Assembly (NCBI RefSeq): GCF_009689585.1
Contig: NZ_AP018694.1
Location: 4,393,501-4,457,500, forward strand
From: Aquipluma nitroreducens
GTDB lineage: Bacteria; Bacteroidota; Bacteroidia; Bacteroidales; Prolixibacteraceae
Direction of reading: 5' to 3'
Length of the DNA: 64,000 nucleotides
A model generated the notes under the pieces. The model searched no databases and was not told where the DNA came from. It saw only the letters and a program-made list of their open reading frames with translations. Positions 1 through 9,596 of the stretch are shown in pieces. The stretch's first letter is position 1. Every line of letters begins with the position of its first letter. The translations under genes and the position numbers were made by a program.

Positions 1-207
1 TTTGTTTTCATGGTCGTAAGTATTAATTGTTTCCTGTTTCTGCTGAATTTTGAATAGAAACTCTAATCAGCACATAAGCTACTTCAAAAAATCTGCCAAT
101 TTTAATTTGATTATTTTGTTTGTTGAATATCAGTATGTTACAATATTTTACTTATTTCACTATCCAAAATCCATCCCAATTTTGATTAAGGTTTTGGAAT
201 AGTGCTT
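1..207. other. intergenic, downstream of hemL
   Basis: AT-rich stretch between the window edge and the hemL stop codon. I see no convincing ORF, RNA gene or strong terminator hairpin in it. Confidence 0.5.
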
Positions 208-1506
208 TTATCCCTTTAAGACCTTCAAAGCTTCGTAGGTTGCTTCAATGGTCTTATCAATTTTTTTCGATGTATGGGCAGCCGACATAAATCCAGCTTC
301 AAATTGCGATGGAGCCAGGTAAACGCCGCTTTCCAGGGCCATTTTAAAGTATTTAGCGTAGGTAACCGTGTTACATTTGAGTGCATCGGCAAAGGAATTT
401 ACTTGCTCCTCTTCGGTAAAGAAAAGTGTAAACATGGAGCCAACGCGGTTTACTACGCCCGGGAAATTCAAATCAGCCAGACATTTTTTGATGCCTTCGC
501 CCAGTTGAGCCGATTTATCTTCAAGCATATCGTAAAATCCATCCGTTTCATCCAGAATTTTCAATGCAGTTAATCCAGCAGCCATTGCCAATGGGTTTCC
601 TGAGAGTGTTCCGGCTTGATAAACAGGACCTTTTGGTGCCAGTTTATCCATGATTTCCTGTTTTCCACCATAAGCACCAACCGGAAGTCCGCCACCGATT
701 ATTTTTCCGAAGCAGGTGAGATCAGGGGTAATTCCAAGTATTTGCTGTGCGCCACCTTTTGAAAGGCGGAACCCGGTCATCACCTCGTCAAAAATCAAAA
801 CTGTTCCATATTTCGTGCAAAGGTCACGAACACCCTGAATGAATTCAGGTTCAGGAATTACCACACCCATATTACCGGTAACCGGTTCCAATATCAAAGC
901 TGCAATCTGTTCAGGATAACGATTGAATAATTCTTTTACTGAATCCAGATCGTTGTAGCCAGCAGTCAGGGTATCTCTTGCTGTTCCTGAAGTAACGCCC
1001 GGTGAATTAGGAGTTCCAAATGTCAGAGCGCCCGATCCGGCTTTAATCAAAAAACTATCGTTGTGACCGTGATAGCAGCCTTCAAATTTGATGACCAGTT
1101 CGCGGTTAGTATATCCGCGAGCCAGACGCAAAGCGCTCATCGTGGCTTCAGTTCCAGAGTTAACCATCCGAATGCTGTCGATCGAAGGAACCATCTTCTT
1201 GATTTGAAGAGCCATTTCGGTTTCGAGCAGGGTAGGTGCACCAAAACTGGTTCCCTTGGCTGCTGTTTTCTGAATAGCCATAATTACATCCGGATGGGCG
1301 TGACCTAAAATCATTGGACCCCAGGAGCCCACGTAATCAATGTATTCGTGACCATCGATGTCGAAAACTTTGGCGCCTTTGGCACTGGCAATAAACAATG
1401 GGTCTCCATCAACACTTTTAAACGAGCGAACCGGTGAATTAACTCCGCCTGGAATGTGTTTTTGTGCTTCCTGAAAAGCTGCGATGCTTTGGGTATAGTT
1501 TTTCAT
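208..1506 (-). CDS. hemL: glutamate-1-semialdehyde 2,1-aminomutase
   Basis: PLP-dependent enzyme converting glutamate-1-semialdehyde to 5-aminolevulinate, the second committed step of the C5 haem pathway in the cytoplasm. The 432 residues match the family length. Visible signatures are the N-terminal [11 protein letters not shown], the [13 protein letters not shown] region, DEVMTGFR (PLP-pocket aspartate) and [16 protein letters not shown], whose lysine should form the Schiff base. It is the last gene of the minus-strand hem cluster, 108 bp after hemB, and the gap carries a low-complexity spacer repeat. The start has no competing upstream Met. Nothing in it looks damaged. Confidence 0.97.
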   Translation of the reverse strand: MKNYTQSIAAFQEAQKHIPGGVNSPVRSFKSVDGDPLFIASAKGAKVFDIDGHEYIDYVGSWGPMILGHAHPDVIMAIQKTAAKGTSFGAPTLLETEMALQIKKMVPSIDSIRMVNSGTEATMSALRLARGYTNRELVIKFEGCYHGHNDSFLIKAGSGALTFGTPNSPGVTSGTARDTLTAGYNDLDSVKELFNRYPEQIAALILEPVTGNMGVVIPEPEFIQGVRDLCTKYGTVLIFDEVMTGFRLSKGGAQQILGITPDLTCFGKIIGGGLPVGAYGGKQEIMDKLAPKGPVYQAGTLSGNPLAMAAGLTALKILDETDGFYDMLEDKSAQLGEGIKKCLADLNFPGVVNRVGSMFTLFFTEEEQVNSFADALKCNTVTYAKYFKMALESGVYLAPSQFEAGFMSAAHTSKKIDKTIEATYEALKVLKG

Positions 1507-1614
1507 GCTTTAATTTTTAATCAAGTTACGAGTTTCGGGATACGGGGTTTCGAGTCAACTGCTAACTGTGACTGAACACTGCGACTCTTTCCCCATGCTC
1601 CTTGCCCTTTGCTT

Positions 1615-2583
1615 TTACAGTTCTTTGATAATTTCCTGTGCGTGGTAAGTAATAATGATGTCGGAACCTGCACGTTTAATGGAAGTCAGAATTTCGCGAA
1701 CCATGCGTTTTTCATCGATCCATCCATTTGCTCCGGCAGCTTTTACCATCGCATATTCGCCGCTCACATTGTAGGCGGCTATAGGCATGTTGAAAGTTGT
1801 TTTTACACGCTGAATAATATCAAGGTAACTCAAAGCTGGTTTTACCATCACAATGTCAGCTCCTTCTTCAATGTCTAGAGCAACTTCGCGTAATGCTTCG
1901 TTGCCATTTGCCGGATCCATTTGGTAAGTGGCGCGGTTTCCAAATTTTGGAGCGCTGTCGGCGGCTTCGCGGAACGGACCATAAAATGCTGAAGCATATT
2001 TGGCCGAATAAGCCATAATTGGGGTGTTGTAAAAACCATTTTCGTCGAGCGATTTGCGGATAGCTCCAACACGTCCGTCCATCATATCGCTGGGTGCAAC
2101 CATATCAACACCTTCTTCAGCCATTGAAACCGATTGTTTTGCCAGTGTAACCAGCGTGAGATCGTTGTGAACGTCGCCATTAACAATGGTTCCGCAGTGA
2201 CCGTGTGATGTATATTCACAATTGCAAATATCGGCAATGATATATAAATCGGGCAAAGCGCTTTTTATGGCACGCACGGCCTGTTGTACAATTCCGTTGT
2301 GCTCGCAGGCCACAAGCCCGTGTTCGTCCTTGTGTTCAGGAATACCAAAAAGCAAAATTGCCTGAATTCCTAATCCATATAACCGGCGACATTCTTCAAC
2401 CAACAGATCGACTGAAAGGTTGAAATTGCCTGGCATGGAGGAAATTGGAATTCGTACGTTTGTTCCCGGACAAACAAAAAGCGGCATCACCAGGTCATCG
2501 CGGGTTAATATTGTTTCTCTGACTAAATTTCGTAAAACAGGAGTTTGTCTTAATCTTCTGAGTCTTGTAGTTGGGAAAGACAT
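1615..2583 (-). CDS. hemB: porphobilinogen synthase (delta-aminolevulinic acid dehydratase)
   Basis: Condenses two 5-aminolevulinate molecules to porphobilinogen. The 322 residues are the normal length. The zinc-type active site is seen as [12 protein letters not shown]; the two substrate Schiff-base lysines lie in [14 protein letters not shown] and in [12 protein letters not shown]. The gene begins 4 bp after the hemD stop, so the two are almost certainly co-transcribed and probably translationally coupled. The cysteine-rich metal loop indicates a Zn-dependent rather than Mg-only form; this is inferred from the family. Confidence 0.97.
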   Translation of the reverse strand: MSFPTTRLRRLRQTPVLRNLVRETILTRDDLVMPLFVCPGTNVRIPISSMPGNFNLSVDLLVEECRRLYGLGIQAILLFGIPEHKDEHGLVACEHNGIVQQAVRAIKSALPDLYIIADICNCEYTSHGHCGTIVNGDVHNDLTLVTLAKQSVSMAEEGVDMVAPSDMMDGRVGAIRKSLDENGFYNTPIMAYSAKYASAFYGPFREAADSAPKFGNRATYQMDPANGNEALREVALDIEEGADIVMVKPALSYLDIIQRVKTTFNMPIAAYNVSGEYAMVKAAGANGWIDEKRMVREILTSIKRAGSDIIITYHAQEIIKEL

Positions 2584-2587
2584 GGTT

Positions 2588-3373
2588 CTAATTGTTTAAA
2601 AGTTGTTTCTTCTGAAAATAATTGAGTATGGCTGAATGTATTCCTTGTGAATTCGCAGTTCCGGCAGTTATCAATGGTTCAATTCCATTGCGGATAACTT
2701 CGGCTGAGGTTGTTTGCCCAATGCAAACCAATCGGAGTTTTGTAGGGTCAATTTTCCCTGAAAGCAGTTGAAGTAAATTTTTGCAACACGATGGACTTGA
2801 AAGTACGATCATGTCGTACTGATCGTCCAATATGAGTTTTAATGCATTTTCGTTAATCGATTCAGGAAGAACGGTTTCGTAAAAAAGGATACGGGTGCAT
2901 TCGGCTTTTTTTGATATTTTGTCTTCAATAACAGTACGGGCTAAATTCCCAATAGGGAAGAGTACCCGATCACCAAAGTTTACCCGGTGAAAAAAATCTA
3001 CAACAAAATCCTCTGCCGTGTTTCCCAGATTTATAAATGAAGCCGATGTCCCGTAACATTCAAGCGAAGCGGCAGTTTTTTTTCCCACAACGCCAATTTT
3101 TAAATGCTCCGGAAGGCCATAATGATTTTGAAGTTCAAAAAGTCGGGCGAAAAAGTAGCGCAATCCGTTTGGGCTGGTAAAAACTACCCAATTAAACGAT
3201 TCGATATTTTTTAATTGTTGCCAGGCAAACTCGTCGAGAGGTAATGGCCTGACTTCAATAGTTGGCATCAAAATCAGGGTGGCTGAATCTTCAGATAACA
3301 GATTTTCAAGTTCAGCAGACTGACCGGCTGGCCGTGTTGATATAAATACTTTGTTTTCGAGTATTTTACCCAT
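2588..3373 (-). CDS. hemD: uroporphyrinogen-III synthase
   Basis: Cyclises hydroxymethylbilane to uroporphyrinogen III. HemD sequences are weakly conserved; support here is the length (261 aa), the two-lobed pattern with [11 protein letters not shown] at the N-terminus, [12 protein letters not shown] near residue 65, the [12 protein letters not shown] stretch (IVLSSPS) near 190 and the closing [14 protein letters not shown] segment, plus its place between hemC and hemB with gaps of 4-5 bp. The context makes the assignment firm although the sequence alone would give only moderate certainty. Confidence 0.93.
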   Translation of the reverse strand: MGKILENKVFISTRPAGQSAELENLLSEDSATLILMPTIEVRPLPLDEFAWQQLKNIESFNWVVFTSPNGLRYFFARLFELQNHYGLPEHLKIGVVGKKTAASLECYGTSASFINLGNTAEDFVVDFFHRVNFGDRVLFPIGNLARTVIEDKISKKAECTRILFYETVLPESINENALKLILDDQYDMIVLSSPSCCKNLLQLLSGKIDPTKLRLVCIGQTTSAEVIRNGIEPLITAGTANSQGIHSAILNYFQKKQLLNN

Positions 3374-3378
3374 TTGGT

Positions 3379-4317
3379 TTAGTGAGTATTGTTGCTTGAT
3401 TTAATTTGGTCTAAGATTTCTTTTGCTCCTTTTTCGAGCATTTTTTCAGCCATTTGAACTCCCAGGTCAGCTCCATTGGTCATTTCTCCTGATACGTCTT
3501 CCCGAATGTATTGCTTTCCGTCAATGGAAGAAACAAATCCGCTCATATTCAGGGTTCCGTTTTCAACCCTTGAATAACATCCAAGTGGAACTTGGCAACC
3601 ACCTTCAAGATGAGCCAGAAATGCACGTTCAGCAACCACCGTGTTCCAGGTATTCAAATGGTTTAATTTTTCCATTAATTCATCAACTTCAGGATCATTT
3701 AGCCGTGTTTCAATGGCAATGGCTCCCTGACTGACTGCGGGCATGATTACTTCCGGATCAATAATCTCGGTGATGTATTGTTCGAGTCCAAGGCGTTGAA
3801 GACCGGCTGCAGCCATAATCATGGCATCGCAATACCCATCTTCCATTTTCTGAAGGCGCGAGTTCACGTTTCCCCGAATATCTTTAATAACGATCTGGTT
3901 ATTTATTTTCAGAAGTCCTGCAATCCTGCGCAAACTAGATGTGGCAACAACATCGCCTGCTTTCAGGTCTGACATCTTTTTACCCTTTAAACTTACCAAT
4001 GCATCGCGGAATTCTCCACGCTCCAAAACTGCACCTAATTTTAGGCCATCTGGTAATTTGGTAGGAAGGTCTTTTAAACTGTGAACAGCCAGATCAACGC
4101 TTCCGTCTATCAGCTCATTTTCAATTTCTTTGGTGAATAACCCTTTGTCGCCGATTTTTGAGAGCGCAACATCGAGAATTTTATCTCCTTTTGTTTTAAT
4201 AATTTTCAGTTCAACCTGAAGTTCCGGAAAGATATTTTCGAGTGTTGCTTTTACTTTTTTAGCTTGATAGAGTGCCAGTTGGCTGCCTCTTGTGCCTATA
4301 CGTATCGTTTTTTTCAT
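3379..4317 (-). CDS. hemC: hydroxymethylbilane synthase (porphobilinogen deaminase)
   Basis: Polymerises four porphobilinogen units to hydroxymethylbilane. The 312-residue protein starts with the typical IRIGTRGSQLALYQA; the conserved HSLKDLPT, TSSLRR and DIRGNVNSRLQK motifs follow. The dipyrromethane cofactor cysteine lies in EGGCQVPLGCYS. It sits 46 bp after hemA and 5 bp before hemD, in the usual Bacteroidota order hemA-hemC-hemD-hemB. Confidence 0.97.
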   Translation of the reverse strand: MKKTIRIGTRGSQLALYQAKKVKATLENIFPELQVELKIIKTKGDKILDVALSKIGDKGLFTKEIENELIDGSVDLAVHSLKDLPTKLPDGLKLGAVLERGEFRDALVSLKGKKMSDLKAGDVVATSSLRRIAGLLKINNQIVIKDIRGNVNSRLQKMEDGYCDAMIMAAAGLQRLGLEQYITEIIDPEVIMPAVSQGAIAIETRLNDPEVDELMEKLNHLNTWNTVVAERAFLAHLEGGCQVPLGCYSRVENGTLNMSGFVSSIDGKQYIREDVSGEMTNGADLGVQMAEKMLEKGAKEILDQIKSSNNTH

Positions 4318-4363
4318 TCTGATCGTTCAAGAGCAAATCAACCGGATTTGCCTGTAAAATATT

Positions 4364-5617
4364 TTAGTCGAATTTAAATAAATCATTGATGATTTTTAAC
4401 GAATCGATATTTTTTCCGTTATCCGTTAAATTTTTTAGGTTTTTGATCAGCAAACGGGTGTATCGCTGGGTCAAATGTTGCGCATAATCATCTACGATTT
4501 CCTGCATTTCCGGAGTATTTACCTTGCGGTAGGTCGAAAGTTCTTCCTGATTTATGGCCTGGAAATTTGCGGTTATTGTGCTTATTGCCGGGCGAAGCGA
4601 ACGACTGGCCAGCCATTCAGAAAAATCGGCCACAACTTCGTCCAAAATAAGATGTGCTTTGGCTGCACTTTCCTTCTTGTTTTCAGTAGTCTGTTTAACT
4701 ATTTCCTGAAGGTCGTCAACGCCAAGTACTTCAACGTTTTCCAATTCAGCAACTGAAGTTTCGATATTGCGGGGAACCGAGAGATCAATATAGACTTGTT
4801 TGTGTCCGGGCCTGACCAATTGGTTTTGCTTAACCATTTCAGCAGTGATAACAGGTGTAGCAGAAGATGTTGCAATCATCACGATATCAAATCCGTGAAG
4901 GTATTTTCCGAATGTGTCAAACGAAATGGTCATTCCGTTGTATTTGGCGGCTGTTTTTTCTGCTTTTTCGATCGTACGATTGGCTACCCCAATCTGCTTA
5001 ACTCCCTTTTTGTGAATATTCTGAAGTGCCAGATTCCCGGTTTCACCAGCTCCAACCAATAAAACCGACTTGTCGGCAACTCCATTGAGAAGGTTGACAC
5101 ACATTTCCACCGCAGCACTACTTACTGAAGTAATTCCAAGCTTGATGCCTGTTTCCGTGCGGACACGTTTCCCTGCTTCGAATGATTTCTGGAAAAGTCG
5201 CATTAAAACGGCATCAGTAAGAGCCAGTTCAGTACAGGTAATGTATGCTTCTTTCACTTGACCAATAATCTGGTCTTCTCCAATGATCAGTGAATCGAGT
5301 CCTGAAACCACTTCGAATAAATGACGCACTGCTCCCGCATTTGAGCGATGATAAAAGTACTGCCAGCAATGATCAGTAATTCCTTTGAATTTTTTGATCG
5401 CTTCATAGATCAACTCAAATGCAGTCTGATTGTCATGTTTATCCTGCGAGAAATAAATTTCGGTCCGGTTGCATGTCGAAATGAGCACCAAATCAGCAAT
5501 GTCTGTTTCTTGCTGAAGTAGTTCTGAAAATGGAACAATTTCGTCTTTTGGAAATGAAAATAACTCACGGATCTCTAGTGGCGCTGTTTTATAGCTTATT
5601 CCTATCACCCCTATCAT
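4364..5617 (-). CDS. hemA: glutamyl-tRNA reductase
   Basis: NADPH-dependent reduction of Glu-tRNA to glutamate-1-semialdehyde, first step of the C5 route and usually its rate-limiting enzyme. The catalytic cysteine is in STCNRTEIYF, the NADPH-binding loop is VLLVGAGETGNLA, and a C-terminal dimerisation helix follows. I start it at the ATG at 5617, giving MIGVIGISYKTAPLEIRELF, because the family begins at this point; the ORF can be extended 15 codons to a GTG at 5662, but that extension (MHNCFSLAILIKDYF) is not family-like. It heads the minus-strand hem cluster. Confidence 0.96.
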   Translation of the reverse strand: MIGVIGISYKTAPLEIRELFSFPKDEIVPFSELLQQETDIADLVLISTCNRTEIYFSQDKHDNQTAFELIYEAIKKFKGITDHCWQYFYHRSNAGAVRHLFEVVSGLDSLIIGEDQIIGQVKEAYITCTELALTDAVLMRLFQKSFEAGKRVRTETGIKLGITSVSSAAVEMCVNLLNGVADKSVLLVGAGETGNLALQNIHKKGVKQIGVANRTIEKAEKTAAKYNGMTISFDTFGKYLHGFDIVMIATSSATPVITAEMVKQNQLVRPGHKQVYIDLSVPRNIETSVAELENVEVLGVDDLQEIVKQTTENKKESAAKAHLILDEVVADFSEWLASRSLRPAISTITANFQAINQEELSTYRKVNTPEMQEIVDDYAQHLTQRYTRLLIKNLKNLTDNGKNIDSLKIINDLFKFD

Positions 5618-5743
5618 AAAATAATCTTTTATCAGAATTGCTAACGAAAAACAATTATGCACAATAATAGTTGCAATTTCAGCTTAATTATAAGTTAAAA
5701 AATGCAAAATGCCTGAAAATGAAAAGTGTGCTAACTTTTTTTT

Positions 5744-6103
5744 CTAGCACCCTGATGGAGGAGGGCGTGAAAATTGGAATCCGGAGAAAAGGAATTCATG
5801 AACTTTTATGTTCCTGACCTGAAAAATAATAGTTCCCGTATCGGGAATAAATGCTGTAGTTTTAGCTTCAGGCTTTAAAATGGTATTCTGATTTTGAATC
5901 TTTTGGTCGTTGACCTGGAAATAATAAATCGAATGGTCTGTTGCTTTTTGTTTGACTTCGACGGGTATAGTAACCGATGAAACAGTTTCGATTGCCTCGT
6001 CTCCGTTGCTATTATTGAACATACCCATTGCGAAGCCGAAAAAATAAAATGCGGCTAGCAGCAAGTAAGGTAGAGGTGTCGATAATAGTCCTAAAAAAAA
6101 CAT
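5744..6103 (-). CDS. small predicted membrane protein, unknown function
   Basis: 119 residues. The N-terminus (PLPYLLLAAFYFFGFAMGMF, about residues 11-30) is one strong hydrophobic segment; the rest is polar, with a beta-rich appearance and the ending FQFSRPPPSGC. It lies on the same strand 126 bp ahead of the hemA start and could be the first gene of that transcript, though no shared promoter could be identified. I do not recognise a family function. The reading frame, strand and compositional fit with neighbours support a real gene. Confidence 0.7.
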   Translation of the reverse strand: MFFLGLLSTPLPYLLLAAFYFFGFAMGMFNNSNGDEAIETVSSVTIPVEVKQKATDHSIYYFQVNDQKIQNQNTILKPEAKTTAFIPDTGTIIFQVRNIKVHEFLFSGFQFSRPPPSGC

Positions 6104-6434
6104 TACTCAGAAATAAAGTTAAACAATTGGTCTTAAACGATTCGCCTGAAAAACGATCGTTTTGTTTGTTTATTGTGTCGCAAATGTAATAATAATGGAT
6201 GAATGGTGTGGTTTGATGGCATTGATATTTGTCAGTATGTTGCGATGCTGTGTTATAGCCATTCTGTCTGTGAAGTATCGATAAAAGTATGATGTTAGAA
6301 GTTGCAAAAAATATTAATGATTAGGTCAGATTGCATTTTAGTTCGAATAAAATTAAGAATACTCCGGTATGAAATAATTCTTATTCGCATCTTTGCAATT
6401 GTTTTGAACACTCATATACATTAAAATTAAGGAT
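6104..6434. other. divergent intergenic region ahead of the phosphate operon
   Basis: 331 bp between a minus-strand membrane protein and the plus-strand DUF47-PiT pair, so it should carry promoters for both. A box resembling the Bacteroidota -7 element (catctttg, near 6390) lies about 45 bp ahead of the DUF47 start, but it lacks the leading T and no clear -33 element accompanies it. No RNA structure was recognised. Confidence 0.35.
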
Positions 6435-7082
6435 ATGGATTTTTCAGGTTTACTTAAGTATTTTGTTCCTAAAGAAAAAAAGTTTTATGCGATGTTTAAT
6501 CAGGCTGCGGAAAATACTATTGAAGCCTCATCTGCATTGGTTAAGCTCATCAATTCGCCGGAATTGGAAGATCGCCGGTCAATCGGACTAGCCATTAAAG
6601 CAATAGAGAAAAAGGGGGATGAATTTACCAATCAGATTTTTGATGTATTAAACCGCTCTTTTATTACTCCATTCGATAGGGAAGACATCAATGAGTTAAC
6701 CTCAACAATTGATGATGTAGTAGATTTGATTTATAGTTTGTCAACAAAGATTGAGATCTACCGGTGTACCGTTTTCAGCTCGTTTATGAAAGATATGGTT
6801 GCCTTAATTTCTGACGGATGTCAGCTAATCAAAGTAGCTGTGGGTGGTCTTGATGATTTTAAGAGCTCCACTAAGGTTTTAAAGGCTTGTAAAGACATTA
6901 ATAAGCTTGAAAGTCGGGTAGATGAGTTTTATCACATGGCTATTTCGAGCCTTTTCGAAAACGAAAAAGATCCTATTGAATTAATCAAACAGAAAGAAAT
7001 TCTTCTGAATATCGAGAAGATCGCTAATAAGATGGAAGATGTTTCGGATGTAGTGAAAACTATTTTAGTTAAATACGCTTAA
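6435..7082 (+). CDS. DUF47 family (PhoU-like) phosphate transport regulator
   Basis: 215-residue all-helical protein of the DUF47/YkaA family, structurally related to PhoU. Typical segments are FYAMFNQAAENT near the N-terminus, GDEFTNQIFDVLNRSFITPFDREDI in the middle and KMEDVSDVVKTILVKYA at the end. Members sit next to PiT-type phosphate permeases and are thought to modulate them. Here the PiT gene follows 38 bp downstream on the same strand, which fits exactly. Confidence 0.92.
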   Translation: MDFSGLLKYFVPKEKKFYAMFNQAAENTIEASSALVKLINSPELEDRRSIGLAIKAIEKKGDEFTNQIFDVLNRSFITPFDREDINELTSTIDDVVDLIYSLSTKIEIYRCTVFSSFMKDMVALISDGCQLIKVAVGGLDDFKSSTKVLKACKDINKLESRVDEFYHMAISSLFENEKDPIELIKQKEILLNIEKIANKMEDVSDVVKTILVKYA

Positions 7083-7120
7083 TCAGGGTCTTTTTTAGTT
7101 CTAACTCTTTATTTCAGGCT

Positions 7121-8182
7121 ATGCTTACCATTTTAATTGTTACAATTGTTCTTGCCTTTGTTTTCGACTTGATTAACGGTTTTCATGATGCTGCCAATTC
7201 AATAGCAACTGTTGTTTCCACAAAAGTACTTGCCCCATTCCCAGCTGTCCTTTGGGCTGCGTTTTGGAATTTTGTCGCTTATTGGGTATTCGATCTCAAA
7301 GTAGCCAATACAGTTGCCAAAACGGTTGACAGCAGCGCGATTACGCTTCAGGTAATATTGGCTGGAATAATTGCCGCTATTATCTGGAATTTGTTGACGT
7401 GGTATTTTGGTATTCCTTCCTCCTCCTCACATACGTTAATTGGAGGTTTTGCAGGTGCCGCCGTGGCACATACCGGAACTTTTTCTGTTGTCAGTGAGGA
7501 AGTAATTGTAAAAACTGTCATTTTTATTTTCCTGTCGCCAATAATAGGAATGATCATTTCTTATTTGATAACACTTATTATACTTTGGAGTAGTCGAAGG
7601 GCTAATCCACACCATGCCAACAAATGGTTTCGAAAGGGACAAATCCTATCTTCAGGAGCATTAAGCTTAGGCCATGGCGGAAGTGATTCGCAGAAAGTTG
7701 TTGGTATTATAAGTGCTGCTATGTTGGTTTATATACATTCGTTGAATGCTCAGGGGTTGGCAGTTCCTGATTGGGTGCACGTGAGAGAAACTGTCGATGC
7801 AATGGGTAAAACACACTTACATGTACCGGCATGGATTCCAATTTCTTGTTATACTGCAATCTCTCTTGGAACTATGATGGGTGGTTGGCGAATTGTAAAA
7901 ACAATGGGTACGAAAATTACCAAAGTTACTCCTGTTGAAGGTGTTGCTGCTGAAACAGCCGGTGCTATTACTTTATTCGGCGTTTCTCAGGGGCTGGGTA
8001 TTCCGGTAAGTACAACTCACACCATTTCAGGAGCGATTATGGGTGTGGGGATGACCAAACGATTGTCGGCTGTTCGGTGGGGTGTTGCGAATAATTTACT
8101 TATTGCGTGGGTTTTAACTATTCCGGTAAGTATGCTTATTGCAGGATTGGTTTATTTGGCTATTACAGCTATGGGAATTTGA
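7121..8182 (+). CDS. pit: PiT family inorganic phosphate transporter
   Basis: 353-residue inner-membrane permease for phosphate (usually as a metal-phosphate with proton symport). The duplicated PiT signature is present twice: GFHDAANSIATVVSTK near the N-terminus and GVSQGLGIPVSTTHTISGAI near the C-terminus, with hydrophobic segments between and a short cytoplasmic loop around the GHGGSDSQK sequence. It is paired with the DUF47 gene. A short GCCC-GTT-GGGC hairpin lies just after the stop but lacks a good T-run. Confidence 0.95.
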   Translation: MLTILIVTIVLAFVFDLINGFHDAANSIATVVSTKVLAPFPAVLWAAFWNFVAYWVFDLKVANTVAKTVDSSAITLQVILAGIIAAIIWNLLTWYFGIPSSSSHTLIGGFAGAAVAHTGTFSVVSEEVIVKTVIFIFLSPIIGMIISYLITLIILWSSRRANPHHANKWFRKGQILSSGALSLGHGGSDSQKVVGIISAAMLVYIHSLNAQGLAVPDWVHVRETVDAMGKTHLHVPAWIPISCYTAISLGTMMGGWRIVKTMGTKITKVTPVEGVAAETAGAITLFGVSQGLGIPVSTTHTISGAIMGVGMTKRLSAVRWGVANNLLIAWVLTIPVSMLIAGLVYLAITAMGI

Positions 8183-8232
8183 TCTGAGCATGGCGTAGCA
8201 GTGCCCGTTGGGCGAAAATCAAACAGATATTG

Positions 8233-9477
8233 TTAGCTTTTCAGATACAGATTACTATCGCCGTAACTTAGGAATCGGTAATTATTTGTCAGAGCATGGT
8301 CGTAAATGGTTTGCCATTCATCACCTAAATAAGCCGAAATCAGCAGCAATAATGTGCTTTGTGGCTGATGGAAATTGGTAATCAATCCGTCAACTATCCT
8401 GAATTGATATCCGGGTGCAATGATGATTTGTGTTGATGCCGAAAGATATTCAGCCTGATTTCTTTCCAATAGTTGGATTAGCGCTTGCAATGCAATATTT
8501 GCCTCAATTGAGCTGGTTTCTGCCTGATAAGCTTCCCATTGCGTAACTTTCAAATCAGAAATACTCATTTCCGGATTTTGATGTGCCTGAAGTCCCAGCC
8601 AATAAAGACTTTCCAATGTGCGGACTGAAGTGGTGCCGACTGCAATTTTCTTTCCAGAGTGACCAATGAGTTTTTTTAGGAAATCCCGGCTAATGTATAA
8701 ATGTTCAGAGTGCATCTCGTGACCTGAAAGGATTTCGCTTTTTACCGGCTGAAACGTTCCAGCTCCAACGTGTAGCGTTAGTTCTGCCATTTCATGTCCA
8801 TCTTCGGTCAGGTGACTAAAAACTTTATCAGTAAAGTGCAGGCCCGCAGTTGGTGCGGCTACCGAGCCTTTTATTTTTGAATAAACAGTTTGATATCGCT
8901 CCAGATCGCTTTGTTCGGTTTCGCGGTTCAAATAGGGCGGAATGGGCAGCGAGCCGGCAGACTCAATGATTCTTGAAAACTCAAAATCAGGATTGTTCCA
9001 GCTAAATTGGATCAGACTTTTGTTATTCTCCGGATCGGTTTGTTCTGCACAAAGTTCAATTTCGGTTTCATCAATCGTGATGATCTTTCGCAGACGATCA
9101 CCTTTCCATTTTTTCTGATTGCCAATCATACATTTCCATACGCACGATTGAGTGGTCTGAAACGCGATCTGGTAATCAGACGGATCAACCGGGTCGAGGC
9201 AAAACAGTTCGATTTTGGCTCCGGTTTCTTTCTGAAAATGAAGCCTGGCGCGGATTACTTTCGTGTTGTTGAAAATCAGTAGACTGTTGGAAGGTAAAAA
9301 TTCAGGAAGGTTTTCGAATTGTGAATCCTGAATTAAGCCGTTCTTCCAAACGAGCAACTTCGACTGATCGCGCTCATCCAGCGGATATTTGGCGATTTTT
9401 TCGTCGGGCAGATCGTAAGCATAATCGCTAATTGAAATGCCCGTTACTTTCTCCAGTAGTTTATTTGTGCTTTCCAT
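8233..9477 (-). CDS. queA: S-adenosylmethionine:tRNA ribosyltransferase-isomerase
   Basis: Transfers and isomerises the ribosyl part of SAM onto preQ1-tRNA to make epoxyqueuosine. Key features are the N-terminal YDLPDEKIAKYPLDERDQSKLLV, the PTAGLHFT motif, HVGAGTFQPVKSE and the C-terminal NFHQPQSTLLLLISAYLG. I choose the ATG at 9477 (414 aa); the reading frame stays open upstream to 9525, but that segment overlaps a spacer repeat and is not family-like. The protein is somewhat longer than the E. coli enzyme (356 aa), as is common in this phylum. Confidence 0.95.
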   Translation of the reverse strand: MESTNKLLEKVTGISISDYAYDLPDEKIAKYPLDERDQSKLLVWKNGLIQDSQFENLPEFLPSNSLLIFNNTKVIRARLHFQKETGAKIELFCLDPVDPSDYQIAFQTTQSCVWKCMIGNQKKWKGDRLRKIITIDETEIELCAEQTDPENNKSLIQFSWNNPDFEFSRIIESAGSLPIPPYLNRETEQSDLERYQTVYSKIKGSVAAPTAGLHFTDKVFSHLTEDGHEMAELTLHVGAGTFQPVKSEILSGHEMHSEHLYISRDFLKKLIGHSGKKIAVGTTSVRTLESLYWLGLQAHQNPEMSISDLKVTQWEAYQAETSSIEANIALQALIQLLERNQAEYLSASTQIIIAPGYQFRIVDGLITNFHQPQSTLLLLISAYLGDEWQTIYDHALTNNYRFLSYGDSNLYLKS

Positions 9478-9489
9478 AGTTTTCAGCGG

Positions 9490-9575
9490 CCAAAAATACG
9501 CAAACTTTTGAATCTTGAATCCCAAGTCTTGAATCTTCTGGCTTCCGTCTTCCGACTTCGGACTTTTATCGTAGT
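9490..9575. repeat. low-complexity spacer with iterated CTTGAATC / CTTCCG(T/A)CTT words
   Basis: The queA-Smr intergenic space contains repeated short words (cttgaatc three times, cttcc/gactt near-repeats). It resembles other short spacers in the window (near 1530, 20285, 22575) where short related words are iterated. No function is assigned. Confidence 0.4.
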
Positions 9576-9596
9576 TTTGTGTAAAATTTTCAGAAA

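Noticed and set aside
5618-5662. GTG start for hemA 15 codons upstream
   Set aside because: The extension is not family-like and the ATG at 5617 gives the normal N-terminus.
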